Positions 10,893 through 21,281 of a stretch of DNA of 25,000 nucleotides are shown here, piece after piece. The position numbers were made by a program, and so were the translations under genes. Where the stretch lies: the NCBI GenBank assembly GCA_030674155.1, contig CM060320.1:14287088-14312087 (forward strand), written 5' to 3'. Within the stretch, counting starts at the first letter, position 1. Every line of letters starts with the position of its first letter. Source of the DNA: Stramonita haemastoma. Its lineage: Eukaryota; Mollusca; Gastropoda; Neogastropoda; Muricidae. The notes beneath the pieces were generated by a model. That model saw only the letters and a list, made by a program, of their open reading frames with translations. It was not told the DNA's origin and searched no databases.

Positions 10893-11315
10893 CCACCCCC
10901 CACCACTACATGAAGTATACAAAGTATGGCTAATTGCTTGCTATTCCCTTGGCAATAGATAACCTTTTTTCATGACATGAGTATTAATCAAATAAATCAT
11001 ACAAACATACAATTTTTCACATTCTAGTTCTAATTCTAAATCTACTATTATTTAGGGTAAACTCTAACCATTTTGTTTCAGCCTGTCATTTCAACAATTT
11101 TATTTCTGTTGTCAACGTTGCTAGTTACATTGTATCAAACTTTTCAAAAAATAAAAAAATCATTAGCCTTTTCCAACACCCCTGTTTTATAACTGGGGTC
11201 AAAGTGATAATCTTTAGAATATGCGAGATTTATGCTTAAAATGTAATCAGTATGTAATAATATATAAAATATCACACTCTTATCACAACTTTGTTCTCTT
11301 TTCATCTACCAACTC

Positions 11316-11333
11316 GCACGCGCACACACACGG

Positions 11334-11377
<44 letters not shown>

Positions 11378-11407
11378 CACACACACACACACACACAGAG
11401 TTCAAGT

Positions 11408-11469
<62 letters not shown>
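11316..11469. repeat. Compound (CA)n-(CT)n microsatellite
   Basis: A CA array (11316-11398, with CG and TCACACT interruptions) is followed after GAGTTCAAGTG by a pure CT array (11411-11469). On minus the same stretch reads as (GA)n then (GT)n. It lies inside the putative minus-strand 3' UTR. Confidence 0.95.
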
Positions 11470-11472
<3 letters not shown>

Positions 11473-11582
11473 ACTTTGACATGTGCATGCAAATGCTGAG
11501 TATCTTCACAGAGGGCAATTACAGGACCATCAACTGACTTAGTTCCCCCTCCCAGTATCCTTCTGCAGGAACCAACCACACC

Positions 11583-11692
11583 AATACATGCATTAAGATT
11601 GATCTATGTGTACATTCATTAAGATTGATCTATGAATACATGCATTAAGATTGATCTATGAATACATTCATTAAGATTGATCTATGAATAAA
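11583..11692. repeat. 26-bp tandem repeat, four units in a dimer pattern
   Basis: Four head-to-tail units contain CATTAAGATTGATCTATG. Units 1 and 3 have ACATGCATT, while units 2 and 4 have ACATTCATT. The array therefore looks like two copies of a 52-bp dimer. Apart from the unit 1/2 junction (TGTAC versus AATAC) the copies are nearly identical, so the duplication is recent. Confidence 0.93.
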
Positions 11693-13480
11693 TACAACTG
11701 GAAAAGGTGAAAATTTCCTTCCATATTTCAGTATACATTGATGTGACTTCACAGAATGCAAAAAGAGAAAGACGAAAAACTGATAAACAAACACTGTCAA
11801 ATCATAACACGAGAACTCCAGTTAAAATGGGGGTGAAGCTCAAAACAAACCCACAGTTAATCATTGAAGCCCACATTTTGGAACAAACTAACTTAACTGA
11901 TCTTCACAATGCTAAAGACAACTTTTACCAGTTTGCTCGTTTCTTTCTATCTTCAAAGCACACAAAAGTTTCTTTTTTCTTTAACCTTGAAGATTTAAAA
12001 AAGAAAACAAAAGGGTAACTTTACACAAAATTGTGTTATAATTATGAAACCATTACAGCCTTACAAAAAGAACTGACATGTTGGTGAGATCCTTCAATTC
12101 CACTGTTTAAGTACTTGATGACGCTTATGGTCTCTGCTCTCCCACGTTTCCTTTTTCTAGCTGTTAGTTCAGTAATGCGGGTATGTATGTGTTTTCTTTC
12201 TTTCTTTTGTTTTTTTTAACCTGGAAAGTCCATTCATTAAAAAAAATTAAAGACAGCTTCATTTTAGGTTTATTTTTTCCATCTTTGGTTCTTTTTTTTC
12301 TACTTTAGATTTTAAGGTACTAACTACACCAAAAGCAAGTCCCAGAAATGTTTTAGCCTTAAAGGCTCTTCAGAATTGTACCTTCCTGCGTTACTGTTGA
12401 AAATATCTTACACAGGTAAGATAAAGAAGTGACTGTACTGTCCACAAATGGGATACAAGCTGCTTCTGTGAAAGAAAAAAAAAAACTAACCTCCCTTAAA
12501 CATCAACAAGAAAACCAGATAAAAGGCTAAAACATCTGATGACATTCTGGGACAAAGTTTACAGCTCACTCCTTAAAATGAGAGCATGCTACCAGAACTA
12601 GCAAGTTGTCAAAATGACCTAAAATGCAGAATTTATTTAAAAAAAAAAAAAAAAAATTAAAGTGAATTCAAACTGACAGAAGGGACTTTTACTTATTTTT
12701 TTTCCAAAAAGAAAATGGTGCTTGCTTTGTCTTTTTATTGTTTATATTATCTATTTCTTTATATCATACTGACTTCATGGTGAAAAACACAGAGGATGCT
12801 CAATTTAGTCTGAAAAAGGTGAGAGAAAAATCTGTTGGAGTCAACACAGGAACAGGAAAATACGAAACAAATTCTGATATTCAAAATTTTTATTTTTGAG
12901 GCAGTTTGGTAAAACATTACTTTTAAGGAATGAAGTTTTTTGCCCAATAGCTTGGGCAGCTATCACAGCTAGAAAAAAGTATACAATTATATCTAATCCC
13001 TACAAAAATAATATACAAGTTATTGTTAATCCCTAAAAAAATATGCAATTGTGATATCTAATATTTTTTTTCAATAAGAAGCATTGGTCTCAGTACAATT
13101 CTAAGCTTGACTGCGGCATAGTTCAGAGTGTGAAGCATGGGAGAAATTCGGGGAAGAAAAAAAAGCTTTCACAAAATCTTCTCTATATCTGCCTCCAGAA
13201 AAATGTGTATGCACACATGCGCATTTGTTCCGAGATGCATACTCACACAATACATAAGTAATGCAAAGTACAACCATTATCAGTCACACTGATGAAATAC
13301 TAGTTTTCTTTCAATAAATAAAATCACAAGATAAAAAGCAGTTACCACAACCAAATCTAAGACGTAAAACAAAACAGTTGCAATCTACACAACCACAAGA
13401 GGAACTCACAAAATGAACTCCACAACCACTCCTAATACTAACACACTGAGAATGTCACATTTTTAACGACTTGTATAAAC

Positions 13481-13775
13481 AGGGCCAGGATAGCTCAGTG
13501 GTCAGAGCGCTCGCTTTCCCCCAGCCAAGATAAGCAGCGTCGAGCGCTGTTACCAGTTGGATGGGTGACCGATTGCACACCCTTCAGTACAGTCCCCCAG
13601 TTCACCCAGCTGTAAATGGGTACCTGCATTCTTTAGGGTCAGGGAAGGTAAAGCAGCGAGGGAGAGGAGATGGGCATTGCCCTTAACATGCTGGCCCCTA
13701 GAGAAGCTGAGGTCTCTGATGCCTCGCTCCCCTATGACCACACAGGTTATGGGACACCTTTACCTTTTACTTTCA
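13481..13775 (+). mobile_element. SINE with tRNA-like head and 5S-rRNA-like segment
   Basis: The head has a perfect A-box match, TAGCTCAGTGG (13491-13501), in a tRNA-like context (GGTCAGAGCGCTCGC). No clear B box follows. Instead 13522-13571 reads like the internal control region of a 5S rRNA gene: AAGCAGCGTCG, then a variable part, then TTGGATGGGTGACCG, in the order and near the spacing found in animal 5S genes. The body continues with CACCCAGCTGTAAATGGGTA and ends in a pyrimidine-rich tail (ACCTTTACCTTTTACTTTC). I recognise the two polymerase III modules from general knowledge. The family was not searched. Confidence 0.75.
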
Positions 13776-16745
13776 TAAAAACAAAGATGCAAAAACAAAT
13801 ACTAAAAGGTTAAGAAAGGGGGAGAAAAACACTAGATTCAGCAAGATAGAGAAAACCACAACAGCATGCCAGTGTGAGACCAACTGTACTGTCAACACAC
13901 AGCACATATAAACTTTTTACCAACAGAGATGGGATGGTAGAGGGATCTGCATAGAATGTGAAACAAATTATATAAATGGCTATGACTTTACTGTTTACAT
14001 CCATTAAAAATGGCATTGATTGAATAACAAAACTTCTGCTGTTTCTGTGAAAGATTGTAAACATTGGCTCCAGATTCGATCCAGGAGATGTGACTAACAA
14101 AGGGGTACTCCACAGGCTGTGTAACATCACCTTCAGAAAACTCTGAAGCAGTTCTTTCGCATTGTTCAGAAACCACATCAAGCAAATCATACATTTTGTG
14201 AAGTCTTACTGTGTACCATACTTTTTTGTGACATGTGGTTTGTAATCTATGTATTTTGGGCCAAGTTACATGGATTCTTTTATACTTTGTAGACATTCCT
14301 GGTGAATGTATGCTTACAAATAAACATCAATATATCCTTTCTCATTTGTCATACAATACACAGATAGCACAGCAGGTATGTCCTTCTGGTTAAAGTTTTT
14401 TTCTGTGGTAAAAAAAAACAAAAACATCCTGCAAACTCATTAAACATTCTTTAAAAAAAAGGGGGAAATATACATGTGAAATGCTGGTTTATCGCGAAAA
14501 TTTACTACAGTTCACAAACAGAAAAGAAATGAATGTGATAACGAAAAAATCATCCGAGGCCAGAGTTACAAGCTTTCATGACATCTATTCTCTCTGTTCT
14601 CAGTGTCAGTTTTCATAATGCTGCCTGATTTTCAGTTAAGTCACTCATGTCATCAAACGTCAACTGTAAGTCACTGTTCATATGTTTGGACCGCACTATT
14701 TACATTTCAGACACTATTGTTTGTTCAGTTTCATTACAGCACATACAGAAAGCAATCATTTTAATCAAACGAGCACTTGCATTTTCTATTAAGTTGGCAA
14801 AAAAAAAAATCCCTATTCAAACATTACGCTGAAAGGGAATAGTAATATGACATACATTGTTTTTTAAAAAATTCAAAAGCAACTCTTTTTTTCTGTTATA
14901 CCAAACTTTTTGGGCTACAGGGTAATTATATTTTTTCCTTTTAATTCTGTTTTATCCACACATAAGTAAAACACAGTGGTGACTCAAAAACATATGTCGT
15001 CTACGTCTCTTATTCAGAAATGAAGAGGTGCCAAGACAATTGGTTTCAATTGTCAATAAAATAAAATGACTCACACATTTTGGAGTTTGCATTACATTTT
15101 GTATTGTTCCACATCCGTTAAAATATACTTTTGCTTGTGGCTTGATATGGAAACAGAGCATGTTAAACAACTACAGTCATCAAATATATGCAAGAAAACT
15201 TTCTATCAAATTTGAGGTCAACTTAATAAATCATAAACTCAACAGTAAAGTGTTACTACTCAATGCTTCAACTCTACCAGACGATGATGTCATCATGAAG
15301 TCACTCTTACTGAATGTGGCAACATTCCTAACCCTTTTCTTTGGGTCAACCAGGACAATAATCAGAGAGATTTTTGTCCTGTTTCTCTCCTCACAAAGAA
15401 AAACTTTTCTTCACACAAGATGAAGATTGCTTTATGAAATAATAGGTCAAATTTTAAGCTCTACTGATAATCATGTGTCAGTTTTGATGTTAACAGGGCT
15501 AGAGTATCCAACACCTTTGACAAAAACTGACAGAAATATGAATAATCCAATTAACTGTATTCTAAATTTGTATGCACAATACAATTGAGTACCAAAAATG
15601 ATGTGATCAGTATGTACACATTTCAAATCATATCTTGATATGTTCAGACTACAATTTTTCTTCTTAACCCCCCTTCCCCCCCCAAAAAAAAAAATCAAAA
15701 CAAAACAAACCCCTCTTCATTGCCCTGATGCCTGAAAATTCTGGTCTTTGTTCTAAAAAAAAAAAAAAAAAATTCTCCTGCAGTGAAACTGACAACAACG
15801 GCAAACGACTTGAGGCACAGGTATACATTATTTAAATGATTACCACTGAAGAGGAAAAAGAACCCTGGCACAGGCTTTCCAGGCTCACACTGTGTGCTCT
15901 TCACTCCTTACTGTGAAAGTCTAGTTTACTACTGAAGTCTCATAGTGTTAACGAAAATGAAACCACTTGGTTTTCACTCACAATATTTGGCAGTCACATG
16001 GTGATCATGATCACATACTATGAGTTTATCGTGAGGGTCCAAATGCAAACTGAAGCACCCATGACTGATCGGAAGCTGAAGATTAGCAATACTTTGGTTC
16101 AGCGTTAACAAATTTGATTCAATTAATCCACACGACAAGATATACAATTCCTGTGTACAACTCTAAAGTTTTGGCACACTACAACAATCTGCTCATGTCC
16201 TACCAAAGCTATGCTTTACTTAGACTCACAAATTTATAACTCTTAATTGTATTTTAGATAATCTGACACATCTCCGAAAACATAACACCACAATGATATG
16301 AATATGATAGGCATTCTTTTACACATCATGCTTAATTCTCACTTGCCTAAAAATGTGCTTCCAATAACCTCAAACAGTTCCTCACAACAACAAAAAATGG
16401 ATAAATAAAAAAATAAAAAAACATACACAAAAAATGGACGAATACATTCACAACTGTCTTGATGTAAATTGCACTGTGTTTTGTTCACAGACTGCCGGCC
16501 AACTGCTTTAAATCTCACATAATATTCATCCACATTGACCATCACAAAGAAAGTACTGCCACAAGAAACTAGAACACAGCACTGACATGTTAGCAAAAAC
16601 CTTCCACTACTACAGAGACCACCAAGAAGACTGATAATTCATGTTCTCTTTTTCGCGTTTCCTGCAACATGACATAAATATATGCATTATAACAGAGAAA
16701 AGAATTTTCAAATTGCATGCAGAATAAGTATTTCATTTCTTAGAA

Positions 16746-16762
16746 TATATATATATATATAT
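16746..16762. repeat. (AT)n short array
   Basis: ATATATATATATATATA within the putative 3' UTR. Its only visible property is the dinucleotide repetition. Confidence 0.9.
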
Positions 16763-17208
16763 TCATACACTCAGATGTAATATCAAAATCAAAAGAGCAT
16801 AAGGGAGAAAAGAAAGATATTGAACACATCACTGTACTAGGAGTGTTTCACTCTCATCCTGTAGTATCCATTTCCGAGCATGTCACTCTGGTTTGATAGT
16901 TTCTGAATTCTCATGTCGTCCTCTCCATTAGCAATCTGAGGTGTTGAATTCCCCACCACAACATGTCACAACCATACTCATGGCAACCAGTCAAATCTAC
17001 ACCCACCATCACTTTTCTTTATAGTTTTTCAAATCTCAACGAATCATGTCTTAATCTCGGTCTGCACTAGGAAACTGATTTAGCTTTTCCTCTTCTTTTT
17101 TTCACAAATGCATGTGCACATGCACTGTATGCAGATATGTCATTCACACAAGCATTTCACACAGATAACACCACATTCATAGTCACCAACTACACTGGCA
17201 AGGTATTC

Positions 17209-17286
17209 AAGTGGTTAAACCAAACTCCAATCATGTTACTTAACAGCCCCGCCGACCACAGAGGCCATATCGGGGCTGAAACCAAA
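17209..17286 (-). mobile_element. 3' fragment of a mollusc-type SINE
   Basis: Read on minus, the segment starts CAGCCCCGATATGGCC, continues TCTGTGGTCGGCGGGGCTG and then GTTAAGTAACAT. This resembles the common molluscan SINE tail that ends in a hairpin followed by GTTAAGCAAC-like sequence (recalled, not searched). The ends CAGCCCCG and CGGGGCTG are complementary, so the RNA could form a stem-loop. No tRNA head was found upstream on minus, so it is a 5'-truncated copy. Confidence 0.6.
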
Positions 17287-18250
17287 CTCAAATCATTGTA
17301 TGCTGTATTGCTCAAGATTTAATTCTCTATGGCGCCCGAGGATTTAAACGGTGGAGATTCTTCCCACTTCCCAAGCCCATTTCTGCACAAACTTGCTTTT
17401 ACCTAAAATCATCTCTCTCTCTCTCTCTACATGAAGACCAAAATAATATGTACATTAAAAATCCCCAAATTTGTACTGGCATTGAGAGGATTGCAGAAAC
17501 ACAGGCACCAATCCAACATACATCCTCCTAAAAAAGTGAGCACAGACACTTCCAGACAGGGGTAAAAGTGGCTGTATATCTAAAAGCCCACTTCTCTCGC
17601 AAAACAGAAACTGGGAAAGCTGCAGACACAAAGGAAAAGGAAATGTCTCTTACAACCCCCTCCCTTTCCCTTCCACCCCCATCTACTACTCTGTGTATGC
17701 CATGAAGCAGCCCCTCTAAGAGAACAGTTATGTCAGTCACATACATCACTTTAAATCTGTGGCACATTCTTGTGCGTGTGGAACAGAGAGAGAGAAAACG
17801 CAGATGCTGCCAATATCTTTCTCTTTTTTTTAATAATTTCCATGAGAAGCTAGACTTGCATTTTATTTTCTCTCTACAGCACTGACATCTGAATATAAAG
17901 AATGTGAATTCTTGCATACTTAATTCAGCTCTTAGCAAGTTGAACTGAACATTTCCCGAATGCAGGGATCAACGGACTGTGTGTTAAGCCCAAGTGTGCA
18001 TAGAGATGCTTTCTTGAACGCTCTAGGAACTTCACTGCTATCTGATCAGTATGTCATAACTCCACTCACGCCTTCACTTTTGACTGGCTGTTGACCTATG
18101 CCAATGGCATGTCTGGTGTGCCTACATGGTCACTTTGTCACCAAATAAAGCTCTGCCTGTCCAAACGTACCTACACCAAATGCATCACCCTCTCTAAAGT
18201 ACAGAATCAAGACATTCTTGCTGTAAAACTTCGGCCCTCATGGGGACAAA

Positions 18251-18348
18251 ATGAAAAAAAAAAGAAAAAAAAAGAAAAAAAAAGAATAAATCAATGAATT
18301 AATAAAGAGAGAGAGAGAGAGACAGAGACAGAGAGAGAGACAAGAGAG

Positions 18349-18414
<66 letters not shown>

Positions 18415-18432
18415 AGAGAGAGAGAGAGAGAG
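18251..18432. repeat. (A9G)n and (GA)n purine tract
   Basis: A-rich units AAAAAAAAAG (18251-18290) are followed by a GA array (18306-18432) with interruptions GACAGAGACAG, GACAAGAGAGACAAG and a run of eight G. It is almost all purine on plus over 180 bp. A homopurine mirror-like tract of this length can form triplex DNA (known property of such tracts). Confidence 0.93.
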
Positions 18433-19088
18433 GTAATGGTCTGTAAAATTATCTACAGGCAGCACACACAAGAATGTGACGGGCTTTAGATGACAACAAA
18501 AAAATAATACACGTGTCATCAGGGCTAGCAATTTAACATCCTTCCCTGACATAATAAAGTGGACCTCACATTGATAATACAGCCAAGAGAATGTTCCCTT
18601 CCCCAGCCTTACACTGTCTGTTATAACCTACACAATCTTGTCCCCAACACAGATGGCCAAGGAAGCCTGCACACCTCTCACTGTCACATCCACGTCTGTA
18701 TGCACCAAGCCATCAATGGCTCCAGTCAGTGACTGGAAAACCACACACCACTATCACCGACACAGCAATTCACTATTTGACTGAAGCTGCTGTAGTTGAA
18801 CAAAATCAGAATGCTGACTGACTGAAATCCGATGGAAGGCAGTTCTTGTCAACTTGACATGCACCACAGGTTGCATATGGCTGCTATATATCCTCATTCA
18901 CAGCACTTATCGACGGAATCACACGTTGCTAACAAAGCACAAGTCTGCTGTTCACCACATCACATTTTGACAACATCTCACTCAACGATTCCACTTCACT
19001 TTCCTCCAACTGCGTCAACAGCACTTGGGTAGGGTTGTCAAAACGTGTGGCGCAGTGGCTGAGAGCCTGAGGAGGCGGTTATCTAATA
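18433..19088 (-). other. Proximal 3' UTR
   Basis: Immediately downstream of the stop codon on minus. No conserved element is recognised. An isolated A-box-like TGGCGCAGTGG (plus, 19048-19058) lies about 30 bp from the stop but lacks a B box and is probably a chance match or a SINE scrap. Confidence 0.5.
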
Positions 19089-19274
19089 TCACATGTAGTT
19101 GTTGACCCACACGACGGGCACCCACTGCGGCTCGGTTTCAATGCGGTTGATCTCCTGCAGGAGTTCCTCGTAGGAGCGGTCCAGGTCCATGTTGACCAGG
19201 ATGTAGTCAAAGTAGTGACTGAAGGCCTCCTCCATCTCCCGCCCCCTCTCTATCATCTCCTTCAGCTGATCGTC
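19089..19274 (-). CDS. PALS1: PALS1/MPP5-like MAGUK, last coding exon (E5)
   Basis: This exon encodes the C-terminal part of the guanylate-kinase-like domain and the protein end. In frame it reads DDQLKEMIERGREMEE, then HYFDYILVNMDLDRSYEELL and EINRIETEPQWVPVVWVNNY, ending in TGA at 19091-19089. HYFD..IVN.DL and the terminal EPQWVP.xW motif are hallmarks of MPP-family GUK domains; PALS1 ends in a very similar TEPQWVPSTW motif. The acceptor is TGTGTGTGCAG at 19285-19275. The frame needs phase 0, but the upstream exon ends in phase 2 as sequenced. Reading instead from the duplicated acceptor at 19338 restores frame at the cost of 21 added residues of low-complexity intron origin. The product would be a cytoplasmic membrane-associated scaffold. 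Confidence 0.9.
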   Translation of the reverse strand, partial: DDQLKEMIERGREMEEAFSHYFDYILVNMDLDRSYEELLQEINRIETEPQWVPVVWVNNYM

Positions 19275-19445
19275 CTGCACACACACATCACAGATAACCG
19301 GTCCATTCAATAATAAATAATTATTATTTATTATCGTCCTGCACACACATACATCAGATTACCAGTCCATTTAACAATAAATAATAATTATTTATTATTG
19401 TCCTGCACACACACATCACAGACAACCAGTCAATTCAACAATCCC
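19269..19445. repeat. 64-bp tandem triplication containing the E5 splice acceptor
   Basis: Three copies start at CAG/exon borders 19274, 19338 and 19402 (minus), exactly 64 bp apart. Each carries the GTGTGTGCAGGAC acceptor, and the intervening part is TA-rich (AATAATTATTATTTATT on minus) plus a TGGACCGGTTATCTG-like block. The third copy decays after about 19440. The innermost copy continues into real coding sequence, while the other two continue into TAATAAATAAT. So the border of intron and exon was copied into the intron. Confidence 0.93.
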
Positions 19446-19779
19446 CATCAGCTGTACTTTCAACAGAGGTTGACCATGACTGTATACACATGCCTTCGCT
19501 ATTAGTTTTAGCAAAGGAGCTATGATTTGCTTTCTTTGGCATTTCAATACTTGTGCCCATTTTAGAAAATCAGCTGAAGATTTTGTTAACCCTGCCCCTT
19601 TTAAACTTTCAAAACTCAGTCCTGCAGTAGTCTGGTTCTTTTCACCAGTCACCAGCTGCATCCCATCATCTTTGCTGCAGCCATTCTCATAACATTAGCA
19701 AGTCAAACCAGTTAAACCATATCATTATTGCATGTTTGTTTTCTTGTTTATGAGCTGATAATTTCATGACTTCAATGTT

Positions 19780-19953
19780 CCTCCATGAGGCTACTAGCTA
19801 GAGCACAAATAGCAAATGCCAACAATGACTACCCCATAATGCTACCTTTAGAACCGATGATGGTTTTATTCCTCCATGAGGCTACTAGCTAGAGCACAAA
19901 TAGCAAATGCCAACAATGACTACCCCATAATGTTACCTTTAGAACCGATGATG
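19780..19953. repeat. 91-bp direct tandem duplication
   Basis: The segment from CCTCCATGAGGCTACTAGCT to GAACCGATGATG occurs at 19780 and again at 19871. I see one difference (AATGCTACC versus AATGTTACC) in about 83 shared bases, so it is young. It lies within the last intron of the PALS1-like gene. Confidence 0.95.
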
Positions 19954-20044
19954 CATAAAACCAAAAACAAACTGTTACATTTTTTTTATATAACATACTC
20001 CATTTTGAAAAAAAAACATAATAGTAACTTACGAGCAGGCATAA

Positions 20045-20135
20045 AATGATCAAGCATCATAATTTTTTTTTTTTTAATCTTTCTGACTGGGTTGGGGGCT
20101 GGGATTTGAAACCTGGATTCAATTATTTTTTCCAC
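20045..20135 (-). mobile_element. Possible SINE scrap (B-box-like plus A-rich end)
   Basis: On minus the stretch reads CAGGTTTCAAATCCCAGCC, close to a B box (GTTTCAAATCC, one mismatch), then CCCAACCCAGTCAGAAAG and a run of A. No A box is seen at the right distance upstream, so this is at most a fragment. Confidence 0.35.
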
Positions 20136-20205
20136 TGTTCTCAAATTGATTCTCATAGTGTTATACATTGACAACTATGTGAAATCACAGGCATCACCAC
20201 TTGCA

Positions 20206-21249
20206 ATGTCTAACTTTGACATCCTAAAGTAATGACAGAGTTAGGTCTAACTTTGACACCCTAATGTAATGACAGAGTTAGGTCTAACTTTGACATCCTA
20301 AAGTAATGACAGAGTTATGTCTGACTTTGACAGCCTAAAGTAATGACAGAGTTATGTCTGACTTTGACAGCCTAAAGTTATGACAGAGTTATGTCCAACT
20401 TTGACACCCTAAAGTAATGACAGAGTAATGTCTGACTTTGACACCCTAAAGTAATGACAGAATTAGATCTGACTTTGACACCCTAAAGTAATGACAGAGT
20501 TAGGTCTAACTTCGACACCCTAAAGTAATGACAGAGTTATGTCTGACTTTGACAGCCTAAAGTAATGACAGAGTAATGTCTGACTTTGACACCCTAAAGT
20601 AATGACAGAGTAATGTCTGACTTTGACAGCCTAAAGTAATGACAGAGTAATGTCTGACTTTGACACCCTAAAGTAATGACAGAGTTATGTCTGACTTTGA
20701 CAGCCTAAAGTTATGACAGAGTAATGTCTGACTTTGACACCCTAAAGTAATGAGAGAGTTAAGGTTTGACTTTGACAGCCTAAAGTAATGACAGAGTAAT
20801 GTCTAACTTTGACACCCTAAAGTAATGAGAGAGTTATGTCTGACTTTGACACCCTAAAGTAATGACAGAGTAATGTCTGACTTTGACACCCTAAAGTAAT
20901 GAGAGAGTAATGTCTGACTTTGACAGCCTAAAAGTAATGACAGAGTTATGTCTGACTTTGACACCCTAAAGTAATGAGAGAGTTATGTCTGACTTTGACA
21001 CCCTGAAGTAATGACAGAGTTATGTCTGACTTTGACACCCTAAAGTAATGAGAGAGTTATGTCTAACTTTGACACCCTAAAGTAATGAGAGAGTTATGTC
21101 TGACTTTGACACCCTGAAGTAATGACAGAGTTATGTCTGACTTTGACACCCTAAAGTAATGAGAGAGTTATGTCTGACTTTGACACCCTAAAGTAATGAC
21201 AGAGTAATGCCTGACTTTGACACCCTGAAGTAATGAGAGAGTTAAGGTT
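20206..21249. repeat. 37-bp minisatellite, about 28 units
   Basis: Unit core TAATGACAGAG followed by TTATGTCTGACTTTGACA and CCCTAAAG. The array is about 1044 bp, or 28 units. Recurrent variants are GACAGAG/GAGAGAG, TTATGTC/TAATGTC/TTAGGTC, CTGACT/CTAACT, ACACCC/ACAGCC and CTAAAG/CTGAAG. The GAGAGAG form is confined to roughly the right half, where it alternates with GACAGAG, hinting at expansion of a multi-unit block. The array lies in the last intron and ends about 27 bp from the E4 donor site. Confidence 0.96.
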
Positions 21250-21281
21250 GGACGACGTTCAGAAGACAGCACATCGCTTAC

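Larger units (their letters stand above)
9337..19088 (-). other. Putative long 3' UTR/3' flank of the PALS1-like gene
   Basis: From the stop codon at 19089 down to about 9.3 kb no protein-coding exon can be supported on either strand. The plus strand is persistently A/C-rich, so a minus-strand transcript would be T/G-rich, as is usual for animal 3' UTRs. AATAAA hexamers on minus (TTTATT on plus) occur at several places, for example 9353, 11099 and 12262, so the true end could be at any of them. A 9-10 kb 3' UTR is long but not unheard of. Part may simply be intergenic. Open frames such as 14190-13810 minus and 15142-15423 plus have no recognisable domain. Confidence 0.35.

Noticed and set aside
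13522..13571. Possible genuine 5S rRNA gene
   Set aside because: Only the internal part matches; the 5' third and the 3' closing stem of 5S are absent and a tRNA-like head precedes it.
13810..14296. Two overlapping minus-strand frames of 126 and 102 codons
   Set aside because: Overlapping in different frames with no motifs; composition fits UTR sequence.
15142..15423. 93-codon plus-strand frame
   Set aside because: No recognised domain, and it is antisense to the supposed 3' UTR.
16001..16014. Perfect 14-bp palindrome GTGATCATGATCAC
   Set aside because: Single occurrence in AT-rich DNA; no partner site or gene start nearby to suggest an operator.
19048..19058. A-box-like TGGCGCAGTGG close to the PALS1 stop
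   Set aside because: No B box at proper distance and no tRNA fold, so not a tRNA gene and too short to call a SINE.
2013..21249. Tandem arrays considered as CRISPR
   Set aside because: Units are head-to-tail with no unique spacers, and the genome is eukaryotic.
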